From assembly GCA_027574665.1 (NCBI GenBank), contig CM050690.1:72893433-72957432 (forward strand): a DNA stretch of 64,000 nt, written 5' to 3'. A program made the position numbers and the translations under genes. Numbering within the stretch: position 1 is the stretch's first letter; each line of letters begins with the position of its first letter. The stretch comes from Rhynochetos jubatus (taxonomy: Eukaryota; Chordata; Aves; Eurypygiformes; Rhynochetidae). The notes under the pieces are model-generated. The model did no database searches. It was given only the letters and a program-made list of their open reading frames with translations, and was not told the DNA's origin. Of this stretch, positions 11,624-23,600 are shown in pieces.

Positions 11624-14600
11624 GTAAGCTGGGGGAACCCCGACGCATCGGGCACCCCGATGTGCCGGGAGCCCCGCTGCTGGGTTTGGGGTCCCCTATG
11701 CATGCAGCATCCTGCTGATCTGGGTTTGGGGTCCCCGGTGCCTGGGCACCCCGATGCATGGGGCACCCCAATACTGAGTTTGGGATCCCTGATGCTCGGG
11801 GTACCCTGATGCTCGGGGTACCCTGATGTACGCGGTTCCACTCCTTGCCGGACTTGAGATCTTCAACATGTGGGGCACCCCGATGCACGGGGTGCTGGGT
11901 AGGGATGCCTGATCCTTTGTGGGGATCCCCAGTGCTGGGGAGCTCTCCTCTTACTTGTTTGGGGGGGCTGCTGTACCTCCTGTACCTCCCGCTGCCCCTT
12001 TGTTAGGGACTCAGGTGTGCCCCAGCGTGGGGTGCCTGTGTGGGGCTGTGCACCCCCAGCATTGCCCAGCTGCGGGAGCTGCCCCCCCTCCCAGCACGTC
12101 CCAGCCTTTGTCCCTGCTCCCGCCAACTCCTGCGCAGCCCGACCCCTGCCCAGGGGCTGGGGCCCTTGCCCTGCGTGCAGCCCTTTCCCCCATGAAGTCC
12201 CTTTTTCATTGGATCAGGGGCCTCATGGCTGCTGGTATGGGGTGGCCGGGGCTGTGCAGCAAGCAGCACCTTGCCAGGGTCGCTCGGAGGGTCCAGCACC
12301 GGACCCCAGCGTGGCGGGACAACGGCCGGTCCCCTTTGTCCTGCAGCATGGCCTCTCTCCAGCGGGGTCTGCTGCGCCTGGCCCTGCATCCACGTTGTCC
12401 CCCCACAGCCCAGCGAGGATGGGGTGCGACCCCACTGCGGAGTTGGTGGGGGTATGACCCATGGCTAAGGATGGGGAAGGGGGGACAGGCCTGAACTCAG
12501 GGCTGGGTTGGTGGTATGTGCCCCCCTCCCCCTCATACTGAGAGCTATCTTGCTGGTAGCGTGGGGGCTTTCAGACCTCTGTTTTTGGCCCCTTTCCTGA
12601 CTGGGGACTGTGGTGCTCAGGAGGGATTTTGGAGCAGTGCCATGCATTTTCTCGTGTGGGGCTGAGTGCTGTACTGGGACGTTCCTCTCCCTGGCTACAC
12701 TCCTCACCCCAGCTTTGCCCGCGGGTTTGTTTCCCAGTCTCAGCCACATAGCCTGTCCTTGGTTTTGCCTCTGGTAAGGAGTTGTCCTGACCAGTGCCAG
12801 GACAGCTGCCCTGTGGTACTGACCGGCAGTTGTTTGGTGACAGGAGTTGCTTTTGTTATTGCAGTGAATCACATTTCTTACCAGAGCCACTCTTGCCGGG
12901 CTGAGCACTGGACAGAGATCAGGATGCAGATGGTCCTTGCCACAAAGATGAAGTAACCCAGGCCACAGGGTGGGGGGGCGTCAGGCGTTAGGCATACCGG
13001 TGTGGTGCGCTGGCAGCGAGCGGCTGGGCACTGCGTTGTGGGGTTTGGGGTGGGTGAGTGGGGAGATCGGGATGGAGGTGGGCAAAGGAGGTGAGGAGTG
13101 GGAGGTGGCAGGGGGTGTAGGTAGGGAACAGGCAGCCTGGCCCATGCTATACTGGTGTTAGAGGCTGAAGATCTTGCTGGAGTGACCGGGTCTCATATGG
13201 GACCTAGCAAGGCTCCTGCCAGATACTAGAAGCTGCGTGTCTTGGCATCATTGCTGTGTGATGTGCCGGCTCCCTCTTCCCCGAGGCTTGCGCATGAGGT
13301 AGGGCAGGTGGACCCCAACCCTGGACATTCAGCACAAGCCGGGGGGTTGTCACTGAGGCTCTGCCATGGGGTTGCCATCTGAGGAGGCCCTGGCTTGCCC
13401 AGAGACCTGAGTCTGCGTTACGGGTGTCTTTGGGAAACAGCAACTTCCTTTCTCACTGCAGCCTGTTTCCTCTCTCACTCTTATTGAGACCTGTCCTGCT
13501 CTCTGTCTCCTGTTCTTGCTCACTCCTTCATGCCCTTTTCATAGAATCACAGAATGGTTTGGGTTGGAAGGGTCCTTAAAGACCATCCAGTTCCAACCCC
13601 CCTGCCATGGACAGGGACACCCTGCACTAGACCAGGTTGCTCCAAGCCTCATCCAGCCTGGCCTTGGACACTTCCAGGGATGGGGCACCCACAGCTTCTC
13701 TGGGCAACCTGTCCCAGTGCCTCACCACCCTCTCCAGGAAGAATTTCTTCCTGATATCCAATCTAAATCTCCCCGCTTTCAGTTTAAACCTGTTACCCCT
13801 TGTCCTGTCACTACAGGCCCTTGTAAAAAGCCGCCACCCAGCTTCCCTGCAGGCCCCCTTCAGGCACTGGAAGGCTGCAATAAGGTCTCCCCGGAGCCTT
13901 CTCTTCTCGAGGCTGAACAAGCCCAATTCTCTCAGCCTTTCTTCATAGCAGAGGTGCTCCAGCCCTCTCCTCTCCCTCTTCCTCCATCTGAGCCTGTTTC
14001 TCTTGCTTCATACTCCTTATTCGTCTCATTCCCCAGCTCCAAGCACTGATCTGGGATTTCCCCATTTTTATCCCTTCTGCTGGGATGGCACCTCTCCCTG
14101 CAGCGCTCTGCGGTTGTTTCCTCTTTCCCCTGACACTTGCTGGGACAGTTGTGTTCACAGCAGCAGGAATGTGCCCTGGAGTAAATCCTGCCCAGGCCTT
14201 CTTCCACCCAAACCATTGCCACTGTTGGGGGCAGAACTGACCCAGACTTGACTGCAGCCTGAGCAGTCCTCCCCTGGAGCACAAAGAACAATCCCTGTGG
14301 TGACCTGTGCTGCCAGTGGAAGATTAAAGGCTGATCCCAAAGGCTTGCAGTGGGTCAGCATTTATAAACACAAAGGGTCTTTAATGCAGCCAGGCTTGGG
14401 AGGGATCAGTGCCCCCATGGGCAGCACACAGGGTGGCTGAAAGGACACGGGTGCTGCACAGGGTGTGGTTGTGTGTCTGGACGGAGAAACCAGTGCTGTG
14501 CTGGTGGAGCTAGGACTGGCACAGCACAGGGTCCTCGTGGGGCTTGACAAAAGGATGCTTGGGTTGTGCGCCCAGACCCCGTGCCTGTGCCGTGCTTGCC

Positions 14601-17600
14601 ACAGACAGGCCTGGGGAGCTGGCTACGGGCAGGTGAGCACAGTGGCACAGCCCAGGTTACTGTGGTCAGGCTATTGTTTTCAAGGGACGTGGTGTTTGGA
14701 TGTGTTTTGTAGGCTGGGACCTGGCTGCTGTGGCTGGTCCCTGATTTGGGTCCTGCACTGTTGGCATCTCTACCTGTCCTGGTACCTCCTGGCTCACTGA
14801 ACATGAGGACTAACACCCTGCTTTCCCTCTTCTCTGGGCCAGGAGCTCCACTGGTCCCTCCACAGCCTGGGACTGATTTGCAGGCAGGATTGTCTTCCCC
14901 AGGGGCATGGCAAGGTGGTCCTGCCCTGGTATCCCCTGCGAATTACCCTCATTCTGGGGTCAGACCCAGGGCTGGGTTCCAGCGGGGAGAGGATGCTCTG
15001 GCAGGATCCCAGTGCTCCCTGTGGCTGAGCACAAGGCACCGTGTGCCCAAACAGTAAGAGAGCAGGATGTCCGAGCTAGAAGCGAGCCCGCTGCCGTGCC
15101 CGTCACACACAAGCCGTCAAACTTCTGCTGGGGTTCAAGGCGAGCAGGCAGCACCGGTGGCCTTGTTGCTGCCAGGCAGCATCCACGCTGTAAACGGCAC
15201 ACGCGTTCCAGTGTTGTCAGGTGCCCTGCAGCAGCTTCAGGCTGTGTACCCCTTAAAATGTGAAAAGCTGAGGATGGAGGGAGCAGATATATAGGGCAGA
15301 CCCGCTGGTCTCCCTCCTTATTGCCTGCCTCTGCTGAGGGGCGCCTTTTGCTCTGTGCAAATGATCCTGAGCCCTTCGGGTGTGTGGTCCATCCTGATGT
15401 CCCCATGGTCGGGTCTTTTGGGGGCAGTCTGCTGCACCCGTACCTTTCCTCCGTGTGATTAGCAGCGGCCCAAGGCTGTGCTGGCTCCTCACCCTGCCGA
15501 AAACTGCTCCTACCCTTCCTCCCAGGCTGTAGGACATGCCGAGCAGCACGCTAGTAATGGCAGCATCTGCCTGAACTCGGCAGGAAAGTGTTATTGGACG
15601 GTGTTGGATGTCAAGGAGGGAAGGGAGCTGGCGTTTGCGGCAGCGCCCGTATCCCAGAACGGGAGGGCCGAGGGGGAGTGAGCAAAGGGGGAGAAAGTGC
15701 AAAGGAGGGAACGCGTGAAAGGTGGGAAACTCGTCTGAGTCGCAGGCGGCTGTGGGAAGGGGGATGGCGTTTGGTGCTCAGCTGGACCGAAGGAGCTCTG
15801 CGTGGCTGAGCATGGAGGGTTTATCGCCTGCAAGGGCAGGCAGCTCCTCTTGGTACCCTACTGCGTTTTGCTGCCGGGACCTCTGAGAGGAGCCCTCTTC
15901 TTGCACGTTACCTCCCACGGTGCTCATTGCAGCAGCGAGGTAGGTCCCCCTCCTGCATTTTTGGGCGTGCTTTGCAGTCCCAGCTGGGGCTGTGGGTGCT
16001 CAGAGGTAGGGCAGGGCATGCACGGAGCTGCAACACCCGCTGCCGAGGTGCAGCCACGTCTATTGTGGTGAGCGGCAGCAGTTCAGCAGAAAGGAGACCT
16101 GGCACCACGCAGCTTTCCGAGGGAGAAGACGTGCCCCGTCGGGGAGCGTGGGAGGGAGGTTGAAATCATGCAAATCCACGTTTGGGCAGGGCAGTGGGTT
16201 AATGTTCATGGCAAAGGGCTGTGAGATTGCGAATGCCCCCACGTGGAAGGGACCGGAGTATTGCAGGGCTCTACTGAGGCTGTGGCAGATGCCAAGAGCG
16301 TGACCCAGTGCCCGGGTTGGGCTCACCTTGACGCTCTCTCACAGGGCTCCGTGCATGTGCCACGGGAGCCCAACCCGGCGCATCTGGGCTTGCAAGATGC
16401 CTCCCCAAGTGGGTGGCCTGGCTGTACCGTAGCTGCACCCAGATCCACGGGATGGGGAAACACACGGGTGGCTTCAGCGCGTGGATAAGTGCTCGTGGGT
16501 TTTCTTGGCTCTGATGCCAAGAGACCCCCCACCAGGGAAGTCTGTTGTGTTGGGGTGGATTTCACTGACTCCTGCCTGCAGCTGCAGCCCCTGGGGTTTT
16601 CAAAGCTGCTGAACTGAGCTGGTGGGAGGCTGTGAGGAGGGTCCAGAGCCCCTTGGCTGTGGGAACAGAGAGGTGCGGGGGCCCATGGGAGCCTGGGGTG
16701 GGTGACACAGTGCTGACACAGCAGGGCAGGTGCCAGCATGGTGCTATTGCTCAATCTACATTACGATGTTTGAGTAGATTTCTGTCAAGGCTGAGTCCCT
16801 GGAGGTGAGCAGAAAGCGGGGTGCCAGGGTGGGCCGTGCTGGTTGAGACATGTGCAGCAAGCCAAAGCACCACATGCCAACCCTGGGCTGCTGTGCTGTA
16901 CCCATGCCAGGACTGCCACAAGGCAAGTGTCCCTCTTGGGGGGGTGGGGAGCCCTGCTTGCTGCAGGAAGTGAATCCTGTCTAGGAAGCAGCAAACGTGG
17001 CTCTTTTGTGCAAGCCATGAGCACCTTGGGTAGACAATGGGGCCATGGTGGGGTAAGATATGGGGTGTTTCCAGAGGAGGGTTGGTGCATTCTGGATTTT
17101 GGTGCATAATCAGTGTCTAGGGAAGGAGCAGATAAGCTTTGTGTGAGCAAGGTGGGCAGGATGAATCTCAGCTTGCTGTATCACAGCTGGGTGCATCCCA
17201 AGGCAGTGGTATGCAAGCAGGCCTGGAGAAAGCACTGCAGACTGTCCTGGGGCACACACGTTCCTGCTTGACAAAGGTAGCTATGGCTTGCCCAGCCTTC
17301 TGCTTGCTGCTTCATATGCCTTTGGGAGTACCTCAGCATTGCTCCTGAGTGTCAGAAGTGTTGGAGGGATCCCTGAGGACTGTTCCCATCTCTGCAACTC
17401 CTGGTGCCCCTAAGCACCCTCCAGCCCTTCCTAGCCTGGTTTTGCCATGGCCACCCGCTTTCCAGGGCGGCAGCTGCACCAAAGGCCTCCAACAGCGTCC
17501 ATGCCTGGATCCTTGCTGAGAGGAAGGCAGGATCCCGCTGGGCTTGGGGCCTCACATAGGACATCTGGGCCTGGGAAAGCATGCCTCTTCTTTTCTCACC

Positions 17601-20600
17601 CCTGAGCTGGAATCCACTCCTATTAATAGCAAGTGGCTGTCGATAGCTGTTGTCAGTGGGACTAGAGCAGCGCCTGCTGAGCCCCTCCTGCATCCCAGCC
17701 AGCCTGGCAGGCATTTGGCCCTGCCACGGGACAGAGATTGTGTCAGAACTGGACTGCACCAGCTAAATGCTCCCCCATGTCCTTGCACCCGGGGGAGCTG
17801 GTGGAATCATGGAACGGTTTGGGTTGGAAGGGACCTTAAAGACCATCCTGTTCCACCCCCCCTGCCATGGGCAGGGACACCCTCCACTAGACCAGGTTGC
17901 TCCAAGCCTCACCCAGCCTGGCCTTGGACACTTCCAGGGACGGGGCATCCACAGCTTCGTCATTCTCTCCCAGAATTTCTTCCTGATCTCCAATCTAAAT
18001 CTCCCCTCTTTCAGTTTAAACCCGTTACCCCTTGTTCTGTCGCTACAGGCCCTTGTAAAAAGTCCCCCCCCCCCCCAGTTTTCTTGTAGCCCCTTCAGGC
18101 ACTGGAAGGTGCTGTAAGGTCTCCCTGGAGCCTTCCCTTCTCCAGGCTGAACACCCCCAACTCTCCCAGCCTGTCCCCACAGCAGAGGGGCTCCAGCCCT
18201 CGGAACGTCTCCGTGGCCTCCTCTGGACTCGCTCCAACAGGTCCATGCCCTTCTGATGTTGGGGGCCCCAGAGCTGGATGCAGAACTGCAGGTGGGGTGT
18301 CACAAGAGCAGAGGGGGAGAATCCCCTCCCTCGATCTGCTGGCCACGCTACTCTGGATACAGCCCAGGATACGGTTGGCTTTCTGGGCTGCCAGCGCACA
18401 CTGCCGGCTCATGTCCAGCTTTTCATCCCCCAGTACCCCCAAGTTGTGGAAGCGGGTGTAGATACTTCCCCTTGCTTCTGGGTTCACGCACCCTTTCACC
18501 CCAAGCCTGTCCTAACCTGGCCCCTTCTGTTCCTGCCGTCGTGAGCTGGGATGTGCCAACAGCCTGTCTGCAGTGATGAGCATGCTCATAAGGACAAGTC
18601 AGGGAAGGAGCCTGTTAATTACCTGTCCTGCCAGTCAGGGCAGGGGCATAATCCTTATGGGACACATTTCTCTGCTTGGGGCACATCCAAGCCCCACATT
18701 CCTTTGCCTGGAGGTGGTGGCATGCAGAAGGGCCGGTAGTAGCCAAGGTGTTTGTTCGGGTGCATCTGAGAAGAGGCTCTGTGCACCTCTAAGTCCAGCT
18801 GTAGTGACATGCCAGGGATCTGGGGTTTGCTGGCAGCTCTGGAGGAGAGAGATGGTGCAAGGGCTGGTGTGTGGAGCACTGTCATATCCTTGGGACGTGC
18901 CCCAGGAGGGCTTTGCTCCCTCTAGATCTGCACTTAGGGGACACCCTGACCTGTGGAAGGCTCAGGGTACACCGGGGCACATCCAGCCCTGCCATGGCCA
19001 CTGTGCCCCCCAAGGGTGACATGGGATGTGCCATGTGTCCTGGCACCCACTCCCCCATCTTCCCTCCTTTTCCTAAGGAAAGGGTTTGTGCACGGTAGGA
19101 CACTTGTGCAGCTCTGTGTGGGGATATCAGTGGTTGGGTGAGTTGGGGCAGGGTGGGTGCTTGGTCTAGCCCATTTTCCCGTGGCAGTCTGCCCCCATGG
19201 TAGGGGTGCTTGCTGATGCGAAGGACAAAGGTTTGGTGCTGGTTTGCTTCCACTGCGGTGAGTCTCAAGGCTGCTTTCCCCAGTGGGAGGAGGGTATCTG
19301 TGCTGTGTGATGGCTCTCACTGCCCAAACTCCCTGTGGTGTGGGAACTGCTCTTACCCACACTCCCTCCGGCATCGCAGGAGTGCCACCAGGACAGCCTT
19401 TTCCCTGTTGCTCTTGCGTACAACAGCCTGAGCAGGGAGGCTGCAGACCTGCCTTGTTAAGTACTTTGTCCTGGGACAGCAGGAGGTTTTGGCTGCTCCA
19501 GAGTGATTTCAGCAGCGCTGGTACAGCTGGTCGGTGACGGAAGCCAATATCTCTGATTTTTTTCCATTGTAAGGATGATAACGAAGCATCAAGCCCTGGG
19601 GTTTTCCCTCTGCCCAACAAGTGCAGGAGACCTGGCCCTGCTCAGAGGAGGCAGTGCCCTCTGGGAGCATCCCCCTCACCGGGGCAGTGGGAGGAATGGG
19701 AGAGTGACAGCAGCGAGGGGGATTGAAGGCAGTGGGAGCCCAGAGACCTGTGGCTGGGAGCGCTGCCTGGCAGAGGTGTGTTTGCTGCCAACCTTTCCCT
19801 TCCATTCATGTGGCTTTTTCTCTCTCTTTTTTTTTTTTTTTTTTCCCCAAGGTCCTGGCCACAGTCACTGGAGCTATGAAGGTAAATACCCTGTTTTTTT
19901 CCTACCAGCAGACACTGAGCCTGAGCCAGCCGTGGTTAATGATTACAGGGCTCCTGTGCGCACTCCACACTCACCCTTCCCTTCACTACTGATGCTTCAG
20001 TGGTGCCTGAACCTGGTCATGGATGGGCTGGAAAGCTGGGGGTTTCTCTGATTTGAGCAGGAAGCAGAGGCTCTGCTGAGGGTTTCCCCAGCCCCCTGGG
20101 TGTTTGAGGATGTCCCACTGGATCCTGTGCCCCCTGATCCTGTGCCAAGCAGGGAAACAGGCTGGGCTCTCCAGGCTGGACTTGCAGCCCGTGCTTGGAC
20201 TTTGACCTGCCCAGGGATTACCTTGTGTCCTCACCTCTGTCCTCTGTCACACTCTTTCCCCATGCTGCCTGCTCCTGCCCTCCCATCATGGCTTGGGGGG
20301 GCTTCTCTGCAGCACCCACGATGGGCATCACTGCAGTGCTAGCACAAACACACCCCCCACTGCTGTGGAGGTGGGTCAGGCCCCAGCACTGTCACTTTGC
20401 TTGGGACCAGGGGCTGGCTCAGACCTGCTAAAGCCCTGTGCCATCTTTCCAGGGGTCCTGTGAGGGGCTGGGTTGCAGACAAGCCTGGGTTTCCACTGGG
20501 CCAAGACGTGCTAGAAGCAGCACCCTGAAGTGCAAAGGAAGGTTTCTGGGGCATCAGCCATGCTTATCCTGCTGGGGAGAGGTGACAGTTTAAGCTGCTC

Positions 20601-23600
20601 ACTCACATCAGCTGGCCCGTTGTAGGGCTGTACTGGTGCAACTAACATCTGGGAACCCATCAGACCTGTGGCCATGGGCTTGTGTGATCCCAGTGGCACC
20701 TTGCTCCAGTAGCAGCACAACCAAGGTGGTGGGTTGATACCTGCCAGAGGCTAGGCTGTGCAAGGAGGCAAGCGTGTGACGAGCTGCAGAGCAGCAGCTC
20801 CTCGGCTTGCCAAGTCCACTTGCAAATGATCTTGCACTCTTCCCAAACACCCCAAAAATAGACTTTCCTGGCAGCTCACCAGGCTCAGAAACCTTTCCTG
20901 ATACAGCTGCATGCCATCACGTGGTGGCACAGAACTGCTCCCGAGCTCACTTGATGGAAACTAACTTTATGTGCATGGCTTATTCCCTAGCCTGTGCCTG
21001 TCTCCTTCCCAACCACCGACCAAACCTCCTTTAGGGTGGGCCCCTTGCCTGGGTGATCTCACCGGCACTCCTTCCCTTCCTCCTCATTCCAGACCGAGAG
21101 CACTGGGGTCTGGACTACCCGGATTGCGCAGATGCCGCGCAGTCACCCATCAACATCGACACATCCAAGACTATCTTCAGCCCCCAGCTCCGGCCTATCC
21201 AGCTCTCTGGCTACAGCCTGCCCGCCAACCAGAAGCTCACGCTGAGGAACAATGGGCACACAGGTGGGTGCAGAGGCACAGGCAGAAGCTGAAGCACGAG
21301 CAGAGCCCGCACAACCTCTCCTGGCAGGAGCGGGCTTCTCTGATACCCTTCCCGGGCTCTGGAAAGGGGATTCTCTTGCAGGATGCAGTCATGTTGCCTT
21401 CAAGGCCAAAAGGGAAGTGTCAAGCTGTTGAGCGTTTACAGGTTCCTGCACTTTCCTGGCTGGAGGGGAGAAACCAGGAGAAGTTGCCACTCACCGCATT
21501 TGGGAACTGGCTCCAGGAATTTGTTAAAACCCGTATTTCCATTGACAGCGTGTCCCTGGTATTTCTGATGCAGGTTTGCAGCCACTGGTTCCTCCCCTTT
21601 CACAGGACTGTGCAGCCTCTGATGTGACTTGGCCTGTAAGGTACCTACCTCTCAGTCTCTTAGGACACAACGTTGGCCAACTTCTTGAAGTCTGTGCTTC
21701 AGGATGCTATCTCAAGAGCTGAAGAAATTTTTACAGGTTTTTTGTTTCCCTTCTTCAATTTTAGAATGTTTTTTGGAAAGTCTGGACACAACTTAAATTA
21801 TTTTAGTATCAGTCTCGCCATGCCAGATATGGAGGAAAAACACATCTCCTTCCTGCTCACCATCCCACAGCTGGGGATGGTGGGTCCTGGTTGCTACCAG
21901 TTTTTTCTGGGACCAAGCAGTGTTTTGTGCACGCTGGTGTCTGCCAGTCCCCGAGCTAAGAAAAGGTGGTTGAGAAAGGGACTTAAAAACTTGCAGACGG
22001 AGTGATAAGGCACCTCCTTGCCCTGGTAGCTAGCGAGATGGAGCTGACCTGTGTATACAGCAAACTCGACAGGTCAGACTCGCTGTGCACGGTCAGATCA
22101 GCCACGTGGTGCATGCACAGAGCTTTATATTATGGCCTCCTGCCCTAGCATGCCTGCAGAGTTAAACTAGTTGAGCTCAGTAGTTGCTGTTTTAGACACC
22201 CTGGCATCTCGTGTTGCTTGGTGTTTAGAAAAGCAGCCAGAGCATTTTCAGTGGGGGAAGGGGGGTGTGGGGTAGTAGTTTCTCACATGCTTATAAGAAG
22301 CCTTTTCTTATTCTGGTAACTACCAGTCTGCTTTATGAAAAGCCATAAATAAAGAGAAAGTTGCAAGTCCAGTAGGACGTTTGTACAGTTCCTCCTGTTT
22401 GTAATATAAAGTGTATAAGCTTTTTTTAAGGGCCTGAAAATGACTCAGGTGGCTAGTAAAAGCACAATGATTTAGATATACAAAAGAAACGTAAAAGCAG
22501 ATACATTCCCAGGAAGGGAGCAGTCTTCTACTTCCCGTATTTGAATTCTGTATCTCTGAACCCAGCGTCGGGGAACACAGGAGAGGACAAATGACTCAGC
22601 ATAGCCCTGTTGCGTAGTTAATCCCGAATCTGTGCCCTAGCTTGGTGATGTGACTAAGGGACACTTCACCTATAAAGGAGGAAAGAAAAGAGTTGATACT
22701 AAAAGTGAGGGAAAGGTGCTTAGAAGGACAGGACAGCCTTTCTCAGGGTCCAGGGGTGCTCCTGATATTTTTCCTGTGTGTCCAGGTAACCGCTCTTTTA
22801 GATTTGCCACACTGCTGCGTGAATCCAAGATAGCTGGCTCAACCACATTAAAGTAAAAGGCAAAACCAAGTATGTATTCATCATGCCTAAAGAGGCAAAA
22901 TTTTAGCACTAAATGCTTTCAAAAGGTTTCACGCTTCCATGCCACCAGCTCCAGTGCTGTCAGGCACGCACAGGCTGCTTTATTTGAAAGGTCCCAGCTT
23001 GCCAGGCGCTGCAGCTCTCTGTCCAAGTGCTCTGCTCTCATAGGTATTCACCACCCTGCCAATATCTTTCTCCATTAATTTCGTTCAGTCTCTTCATATT
23101 ATTCTCACTTACTGAATAAATTGTTGGATAACATTTGCCTTGGAGCTGGCCCTTGGGAATCTGCAGAGGGTCTCTTCACTTTACAGCATTTTTGCAGCAG
23201 CTATTTTTTAGGCTGATGTGTTTTCTGGGATGTCCTACAACCTGAAGTCAAAAGTTCAGACCCACCACACTGGCTCAGCTCTAGGTATTGACTTGCCCAT
23301 AGCCCCATCGAAGATGGAAAGTGAGTTTGTTTCTTGTGACCAGTTCCCACAGGCCCAGGGTGACGCTTTCCCTTGAGACATCTCCTCTGCATACCTGTGG
23401 GGTGGACTGGGCTTTGTGTTTGACTGACCAACCCCTTCCTCTTGCCTCTGCAGTTCTCCTCGAGCTGCCCGAGTCACTGGCCATCACTAGCGGCTATGCC
23501 CAGCAGTACCGAGCCGTGCAGCTGCACCTGCACTGGGGCTCCCCGTCAGGACCCGGCTCGGAGCACACCATCGACAGGCACCGCTTTCCTGCGGAGGTAA

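Noticed and set aside
11238..11888. 216-codon minus-strand frame across the CA9 promoter
   Set aside because: Composition- and repeat-driven, overlaps CA9 exon 1 in antisense, no similarity.
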